DNA from: Chlorobiota bacterium
GTDB taxonomy: Bacteria > Bacteroidota > Ignavibacteria > OLB7
NCBI GenBank assembly: GCA_028287785.1
Contig: JAQBOZ010000001.1
Location: 1 to 64,000 of the forward strand
Length of the DNA stretch: 64,000 nt
Direction of reading: 5' to 3'
Shown: positions 58,366-64,000 of the stretch, one piece after another
Numbering within the stretch: position 1 is the stretch's first letter
Layout: each line of letters opens with the position of its first letter
Made by a program: the position numbers and the translations under genes
Notes under the pieces: generated by a model
Told to the model about the DNA's origin: nothing
Seen by the model: only the letters and a program-made list of their open reading frames with translations
Database searches by the model: none

Positions 58366-60427
58366 GCGGCGCATTCTTCATCTGCTGGTCGCGTTTGGCC
58401 TGCTCCTCCCCGGCGTCCTGGCCGCGCAGCGATTCGAACAGCGGATTGCCCCCTTTCCGGTGGAGCGGACGGCGAACGATCGCTATCTCAACCCGTTCTC
58501 CGGTGGGCTTATCCAGCCCCGCATCGGCCTCCTCGATGCCGATGGAGACGGGCTCCCGGATCTCTTCGCCCTGAACCCCGACAACCGGCTCCGGTTCTAC
58601 CATAATCTGGGAAACCGGAGCTTCCGGCGCGTCCATCCCTCCGGCTACGATTCCGCGAACGTCCGCGGCTGGTTTCGTCTGGCCGATATCGATGCCGATG
58701 GCGATCTCGATCTCCTCACCTCCGGCGATCTCTCGGAGGTGCTCCTCTATCACAATCAGGGGACATCGGCCCAGCCCGTATTTCCACGGGTTCCCGATAC
58801 GCTCAGGACCACGGCCGCCGCCGTGATCTACACGCAGCAGGAGACGGTCCCCTCCCTTGTCGATATCGACGCCGATGGCGATCTCGACCTCTTCATCGGC
58901 GATCCGACCGGCACCATCATCTTCTACCGGAATGTGGGAACGGCCGCGGCCCCGGCCTTTGTGCTGGAGACGCGGAACTACATGGGCATCCTCGTCATCT
59001 CCGGCGGACGGGCCAGAAAGGATGACGCCACCATCCTCCACCACGGCGCCAGCGTGCTGGACTTCGCCGATATCGACCGTGATGGCGATCTCGACATTCT
59101 CTTCGGCGATTTCTTCACCGAGCGGCTCCTCCTGTTCGATAACGGCGGCACAACCCATCAGGCGGCCTTCAGCATGAGCCGGCTCGATACCGCCTTCCGT
59201 CCCAACGGCGACGATGTCCGAAGCCAGGGCTTCAACCAGCCGGTCGCCGGGGATATCGACGGCGATGGCGATCTCGATATCCTGATCTCATCGCTCTACC
59301 CGGATGCCACCGAACAGCCGGTGATCCTCTATGAGAATACTTCGGGCACGGCTCCGGGAATGCCTGCGATGCGGCGGAGGGATATCGACCTGACGAGCGA
59401 GCTGGATCTTGGGACGTTCGCCGCTCCTGCCGGGATACACGACACGGTGATGAACGGGATGGTGGTGGGAATGGGCGATGGCTCGATCTACTACATCCCC
59501 GTCGATACGACCGGCGGAGCGACGGTCTGGCACCCGGCAAAACGATATTCCACCGGTGTTGGCGGGCTGTTCGACGCATCGCCGGCGGTCGGTGATCTGG
59601 ACGGAGACGGGGTGGCCGAGCTGGTCATCGGCGACGCGGACGGGGTGCTGAGGCTCTTCAGGTTCGCGAACGGGGGACTGGCGCATGTCCCCTGGCAGCT
59701 CGATACGTTCAAGGTGAACGCCTATGCCGCGCCGGCCCTCGCCGATATCGATCACGACGGCGATCTCGATCTCTTCATCGGCGCGGGGAACGGGCGCTTC
59801 GTCTACTTCGAGAACACCGGCGGGCCGGCCGCCCCCCGATTCGAACGGCGGACGCCACCGGCACCGTTCGACCTGCTGGATGTGGGGTCGAACTCCGTGA
59901 TCCGCTTCCACGACATCGACCGCGATGGCGCTCTCGATGCCGTTGTCGGCGCATGGCCCAGCTTCGACCGCCTGCGCGGGACCGTCCGCTTCTACCTTGG
60001 CCGCGGCGACACCTTCGCCATCGACCCCGCGCTGCCGGACATCGCCACCGACGCCGATCCGGTGCCGGTGATGGTCAATCTCCCGGAGGGTCGCTTCCTG
60101 ATCGTCGGGCAGAGATCCGGCGGGATGCTCGCGTTCTTCGACAGAACGTCGCCGGAATCCGGGGCGCCGATGGCAGAGACCGCGACGGGAGCGATGACCC
60201 TGGCGCCGACAATTCTGCGGGGAGATGATCGAATCGTGTCGGTGGGATGGAACCAGACCGTGCCGGGAGCGTCATTAGGAGTATATGATTTCCGGGGAGA
60301 TGAGATCATGCGGCAGCCCCTGCCGGATCGCGGCGGAACCATCAGGCTCCGTCTGCCGAAGCTCCCGGCGGGCGTCTACATGATCGCGATCGGCGGCATA
60401 AGCGGGAAGATCATCGTGCTTCCATGA
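58355..60427 (+). CDS. Secreted FG-GAP/VCBS repeat protein, paralogue of 55129-57207
   Basis: Repeated DIDADGDLDLLTSGD, DIDADGDLDLFIGDPTG, DIDRDGDLDILFGDFF; shares RIAPFPVER...NPFSGGLIQPRIGL with the paralogue; overlaps the upstream lipoprotein gene by 11 nt. Confidence 0.85.
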   Translation: MTGERRILHLLVAFGLLLPGVLAAQRFEQRIAPFPVERTANDRYLNPFSGGLIQPRIGLLDADGDGLPDLFALNPDNRLRFYHNLGNRSFRRVHPSGYDSANVRGWFRLADIDADGDLDLLTSGDLSEVLLYHNQGTSAQPVFPRVPDTLRTTAAAVIYTQQETVPSLVDIDADGDLDLFIGDPTGTIIFYRNVGTAAAPAFVLETRNYMGILVISGGRARKDDATILHHGASVLDFADIDRDGDLDILFGDFFTERLLLFDNGGTTHQAAFSMSRLDTAFRPNGDDVRSQGFNQPVAGDIDGDGDLDILISSLYPDATEQPVILYENTSGTAPGMPAMRRRDIDLTSELDLGTFAAPAGIHDTVMNGMVVGMGDGSIYYIPVDTTGGATVWHPAKRYSTGVGGLFDASPAVGDLDGDGVAELVIGDADGVLRLFRFANGGLAHVPWQLDTFKVNAYAAPALADIDHDGDLDLFIGAGNGRFVYFENTGGPAAPRFERRTPPAPFDLLDVGSNSVIRFHDIDRDGALDAVVGAWPSFDRLRGTVRFYLGRGDTFAIDPALPDIATDADPVPVMVNLPEGRFLIVGQRSGGMLAFFDRTSPESGAPMAETATGAMTLAPTILRGDDRIVSVGWNQTVPGASLGVYDFRGDEIMRQPLPDRGGTIRLRLPKLPAGVYMIAIGGISGKIIVLP

Positions 60428-60514
60428 TATCCCGTCGGCTCCCGGATCGCCCGACAACGCGCCCGGTGACTTCGAACATTCAGACTGGTTCCATTTCAAT
60501 AGAGGAGAACTGAT

Positions 60515-61651
60515 ATGGTAAAGAAAGTGATCCCGGTACTCTGTGGCCTGCTGGCAGCCGGAATGGCGATGGCGCAGGACTCCAGACCGACAGTCCCGAT
60601 GCCGCCGATGCCCCCTGTCCCGCCGATGCCTCCGATGGCAATCAGCATGATGGGAGGCAGTTTTCTCGGCGTCATGCCGGAGGAAGTGACGGCCGATCGG
60701 GCAAAGGAGCTTGGCCTGGCGGAGGAATACGGCGCGTTGCTGAAGGAGGTCAGCGATGGAGGCCCGGCGGCAAAGGCCGGCCTGAAGGCGAACGATGTGA
60801 TCGTCGAGTGGAATGGAACACGGGTGGAGAGCGCCATGCAGCTCAGACGGCTTGTGCATGAAACGCCGGCCGGCAGGAGCGTGAAAATCGCCTATATCCG
60901 TGGTGGGCATAGAAACCAGATAGAGCTGAAAGTCGGCCAGAGCCCTGACATGGGAATGATGGGCAACATGATGATGAGGCATGGCGAAAAGAATCAATCC
61001 ATGGATTCTCTCTTCGGCTCCATGGGACCTGAAACATCCTACTTCATGATGCCCCACACCGGCCGCCTCGGCGTGACGATGCAGAACCTCTCGCCACAGC
61101 TTGCAACCTACTTCGGCCTGAAGGACCGCACCGGCGCGCTGATCAGCGATGTGAGCGAGAAGTCCGCGGCTGCGAATGCGGGGCTGGCGGCCGGGGATAT
61201 CGTCATCACGGTGGATGGCGAAAAGGTGAATTCCCCCGGTGATCTGCGGAAGGCAATCGGGTCCAGGGAGGGCGAGGTGAAGCTGGGCATCATCCGCGAC
61301 AAGCAGGAGCGGACGATCACCGTGAAGCTCCCCGCGAAAGGGAGTATCGAAGGTTTCGCGCCGGAGATGAATGAGAATTTCGGCAATCAGGAGATGCCCT
61401 TCCAGATGTTCCAGAATTTCTCCGCCCCCGAGTCGTACCAGATGTTCTTCTTCGGTGGTGATGATGAACAGAACGATGCTCCCGAGGCTCCGAGGAATGC
61501 GCCGAGAGAGCAGCGGGAGACCCCGGAGCTTGGAAATATGATGGAGAAACAGCGGGTCGAACCCCGCAGACATCCCCAGACACCTGGGGAGCAGCTTATG
61601 GGACCACGCCGGCAGGCCAGGCAGGAAGCCCCGGAGGCGAGGGATATCTGA
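60515..61651 (+). CDS. Secreted protein with two PDZ domains
   Basis: Signal peptide; FLGVMPEEVTADRAKELGL...GGPAAKAGLKANDVIVEWNG and LGVTMQNLSPQLATYFGLKDRTGALISDVSEKSAAANAGLAAGDIVITVDGE; Met/Pro-rich linker. Confidence 0.8.
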   Translation: MVKKVIPVLCGLLAAGMAMAQDSRPTVPMPPMPPVPPMPPMAISMMGGSFLGVMPEEVTADRAKELGLAEEYGALLKEVSDGGPAAKAGLKANDVIVEWNGTRVESAMQLRRLVHETPAGRSVKIAYIRGGHRNQIELKVGQSPDMGMMGNMMMRHGEKNQSMDSLFGSMGPETSYFMMPHTGRLGVTMQNLSPQLATYFGLKDRTGALISDVSEKSAAANAGLAAGDIVITVDGEKVNSPGDLRKAIGSREGEVKLGIIRDKQERTITVKLPAKGSIEGFAPEMNENFGNQEMPFQMFQNFSAPESYQMFFFGGDDEQNDAPEAPRNAPREQRETPELGNMMEKQRVEPRRHPQTPGEQLMGPRRQARQEAPEARDI

Positions 61652-61701
61652 CAGCGACGTTCTCCGCGCGCGCGAACGCGCGATGGAATCACCCGACTAT
61701 C

Positions 61702-61737
61702 AAAAGCCCATCCCGAACGATTTCGGGATGGGCTTTT
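61702..61737. terminator. Bidirectional terminator hairpin between convergent genes
   Basis: AAAAGCCCATCCCGAA-CGAT-TTCGGGATGGGCTTTT, 16-bp perfect stem. Confidence 0.9.
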
Positions 61738-61765
61738 CATTTGCTCGGATGCCGTGTGGCCGGGA

Positions 61766-62809
61766 TCAGAACTTTCCCCAGAACCCCTTGTACACCTTGA
61801 ACCCCACCGAGTTGGCATCGGCGCTGGCGACGGTGTAGGCGCGCAGCGTGCCGGGATTTGACTGGTATCGGGAGGTGTAGAGAATGTACTTCCCATCCGG
61901 CGACCAGGTGGGATACACATCGTTGTTCATGACGTTCGGCGTGACCAGCGTCCGCCCGGTGCCGTCGGCATTGATCATGATGATCTGCGCCCCGAGATCG
62001 GTCGATACGGTGGAGAAGGCGAGCTTCGTCCCATCCGGCGACCACGCGGGTTGGAGATCGCCCGGCGCGTCGTTGGTGATATTCTTCCGGTTGGAGCCAT
62101 CGGCGTTGACCACAAAGATATCCCCGTCGCTGTTCGTGGCGGTGCCGGTATATGCCAGCTTCGTCCCATCCGGCGACCAGGCCATCCTGGAATCTCCCTG
62201 CCCGAAATCCTGCGCGTTACTGGCAATCGAGTGGAGATTGCCGCCGTCGGCATTCACCACATAGAGATCGGTTCCCCCATCGCCATGATAGAACGCGATC
62301 TGCCCGCCGTTCGGCGAGAATTCCGGGATCGTCTCATAGGTTGCGTTCGTGCTGATCACCTTCGCCTCGCCGGTGCCGTCGGAGTTCTGGATCAACAGGC
62401 GGCCATCCTTGGTGGAGTAGACGACGCTTTTCCCATCGGGAGAAAGCGCCGGGTAGGATACGGCTGTTTCAAACGTGCTGCTGCTGGCGATCACCTTGTT
62501 GCCGGAGCCGTCGATGTTGGCGACGGAGATCTGGAAGACCGATCCGCTGGTGCTCTCGATCAGGTAGGCGATCTTCCCGCCACGCGGCGAGGTAACCAGT
62601 CGCGCGTCGTCGATAAGCAGCTTCGGGTTATCCCCGGCCGGGTTGGTCACCGGATCGTACGTCACGATCTGATGATGCAGCGTGCTATCCTCGGTGGAAT
62701 AGACAACCATCTCCTTGCCGACGTAGCCCGATCCGGGGGACGTCGTATCATCCTTGCAGCCGAACAGCGTCAGAACGCCGAGCCCGGCCAGTAGTACGTA
62801 TGCTTTCAC
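61766..62809 (-). CDS. TolB-like PD40 beta-propeller lipoprotein
   Basis: Lipobox LTLFGCKDD; repeated PALSPDGKSVVYST, PEFSPNGGQIAFY, MAWSPDGTKLAYT, PAWSPDGTKLAFS, PTWSPDGKYILYTSR. Confidence 0.85.
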   Translation of the reverse strand: MKAYVLLAGLGVLTLFGCKDDTTSPGSGYVGKEMVVYSTEDSTLHHQIVTYDPVTNPAGDNPKLLIDDARLVTSPRGGKIAYLIESTSGSVFQISVANIDGSGNKVIASSSTFETAVSYPALSPDGKSVVYSTKDGRLLIQNSDGTGEAKVISTNATYETIPEFSPNGGQIAFYHGDGGTDLYVVNADGGNLHSIASNAQDFGQGDSRMAWSPDGTKLAYTGTATNSDGDIFVVNADGSNRKNITNDAPGDLQPAWSPDGTKLAFSTVSTDLGAQIIMINADGTGRTLVTPNVMNNDVYPTWSPDGKYILYTSRYQSNPGTLRAYTVASADANSVGFKVYKGFWGKF

Positions 62810-62877
62810 GCCTGTTCTCCTTGCTTGTTGTAGTTACGACGACCCCGCTTCGTTGGTGATCGTTTTCCGCGAGCCGG

Positions 62878-64000
62878 TTATTCCACCACCGGCGTTTCCA
62901 CCACGATGGAAACCGTGCGGCAGTAGAAGCGGCCCTCCGGCAGATCGTTGTCGTACAGGCTCGATTCGCCGATGCCGCGAACCGTCCCGCCGGTAACCCC
63001 GAGCGCGCGCGCCGTTGAACGGGCACGCTCCTCGGAGAGTCGCTTGTTGTACTCCGCCTCGCCGATACGGTCGGTGCTTCCCTCGATCGTCACCGCGGCT
63101 GTCGGGCGGATTCTCGCCTTGATAAACTGGGCGATCTTCCGGTTCGTTTCGTTCAGATCCCCCTTGTCGAAATCGAAAATGATCAGGCTGTAGCGATCGA
63201 TCTGCTTGTCGGCGATCCGCTCCACCCGTTTTTTCCGGACCGTCACCTGCTCCACCGGCAGGGTGCCGGTTGTGGTGAATGTCTGCCCGGCTCCATCGCG
63301 CACTTCAAGCGCGTAGTCCAGCGGCACCGGAGCGCGCGGCATATGCTCCTTCTCCAGATCGATCTTCCACTCCACGCTGGAGGGGACATCCCCCTCGCCG
63401 GTGAAGCGCCGCAACTCGGTCCCCTCCTGTCCCATCGAAAGGGTCCATCCGGTCACTCCCGCCTCCGATCTGGTCGTCGGGTTGAACCGGACAACCGGCG
63501 GGTTCGCGGTGCGGATGGTGTCATTGGTCACCACCGGCTCCACGATCGCCCAGGAATCCGAATAGATCTCCACGCGCCGGTTCTCGGCAACGCCGTCGGG
63601 GTCGGTAACGCTGGAGGGATTTTCCGGCAGATCGCGCGCCGTCACCTTCACCCGTCCCTCGGCCACCCCCCAGACATCCCTCAGGTAATCACGAATCGCG
63701 ATGGCGCGCTGCCGCGAGAGGCCGGTGTTCCCCTTCTCCCCACCGGCGCCGGAGTTGCAGCCGATCAGGGTGATCGCCGCTCCGGGGTTATCGCTCATCC
63801 GTTTGCCGAGGATGTTCAGCAGGTTGTAGTAGGTCGGCAGCGTCGGCACATCGTGCAGGCTCGCGAGCTGGAAACCGGCGGCATCGGCGGGGCTCATCCT
63901 GGTGTAGCGCGATGGGATGGCCGAGGAGCTGTCGTCGAAGAAGACGTAGTTGAGCAGAGGGCGCATCGAGACGGAGATAAACTCCTCCACCCGCAACTGG
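62878..64000 (-). CDS. OmpA-family C-terminal domain protein (5' end outside window)
   Basis: LIGCNSGAGGEKGNTGLSRQRAIAIRDYL...ENRRVEIYSD; second OmpA-like segment SLIIFDFDKGDLNETNRKIAQFIKARIRPTAAVTIEGSTDRIGEAEYNKRLSEERARSTARAL; frame open to the window edge. Confidence 0.75.
   Translation of the reverse strand, partial: QLRVEEFISVSMRPLLNYVFFDDSSSAIPSRYTRMSPADAAGFQLASLHDVPTLPTYYNLLNILGKRMSDNPGAAITLIGCNSGAGGEKGNTGLSRQRAIAIRDYLRDVWGVAEGRVKVTARDLPENPSSVTDPDGVAENRRVEIYSDSWAIVEPVVTNDTIRTANPPVVRFNPTTRSEAGVTGWTLSMGQEGTELRRFTGEGDVPSSVEWKIDLEKEHMPRAPVPLDYALEVRDGAGQTFTTTGTLPVEQVTVRKKRVERIADKQIDRYSLIIFDFDKGDLNETNRKIAQFIKARIRPTAAVTIEGSTDRIGEAEYNKRLSEERARSTARALGVTGGTVRGIGESSLYDNDLPEGRFYCRTVSIVVETPVVE

Noticed and set aside
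55129-60427. Recurring GATATCGAYGGCGATGGCGATCTCGAT blocks as a DNA repeat or regulatory array
   Set aside because: They encode D-x-D-G-D-x-D calcium-binding FG-GAP loops; the repetition is protein-driven.
1-64000. High apparent frequency of GATC / CGATCG tetramers as a HIP1-like or methylation signal
   Set aside because: By eye it can be explained by Asp-Ile and Ile-Asp codon choices (GAT, ATC); a codon-shuffled expectation would be needed to claim enrichment.
1-64000. tRNA, rRNA or CRISPR loci
   Set aside because: No cloverleaf, rRNA core sequence or repeat-spacer array was recognised by inspection; a tRNAscan/Infernal run would be decisive.

Overview
This 64 kb window is high-GC bacterial DNA. 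Its gene content looks like the Bacteroidetes/Chlorobi-Ignavibacteria-Kapabacteria side of the tree (inference only): about ten secreted proteins end in type IX secretion (T9SS)-like C-terminal sorting domains, and DUF4835/PorD-like, PorV-like and OmpA/PD40 proteins are also present. I support about 43 CDS. They include secreted proteases in tandem paralogous pairs (M30-like x2, subtilisin x2, metzincin x2), a FG-GAP / lipoprotein / FG-GAP cluster, an 8x WD40 secreted protein, a VWA/cohesin-like protein, LptD, LolA-like, DUF4292, prfA (RF1), thiamine pyrophosphokinase and a sigma factor with a Cys-rich tail. Intergenic hairpins look like terminators. The least explained signal is a palindromic element family: two ~305-bp copies (1842-2143 and 18151-18458) bounded by the inverted repeat GGTAGYGACTCAG, and one solo half-element (21039-21108). 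Each half carries AGCYCC-NNNN-GGRGCG hairpin modules and a CCGGTTGTAGCAA box. All three copies lie just 3' of minus-strand genes, and one supplies a stop codon. Copies 2 and 3 bracket a ~2.6 kb accessory islet with two phage tail-collar-domain genes and a decayed IS630-family transposase. I saw no tRNA, rRNA or CRISPR array. All family assignments come from reading motifs; no database search was run.
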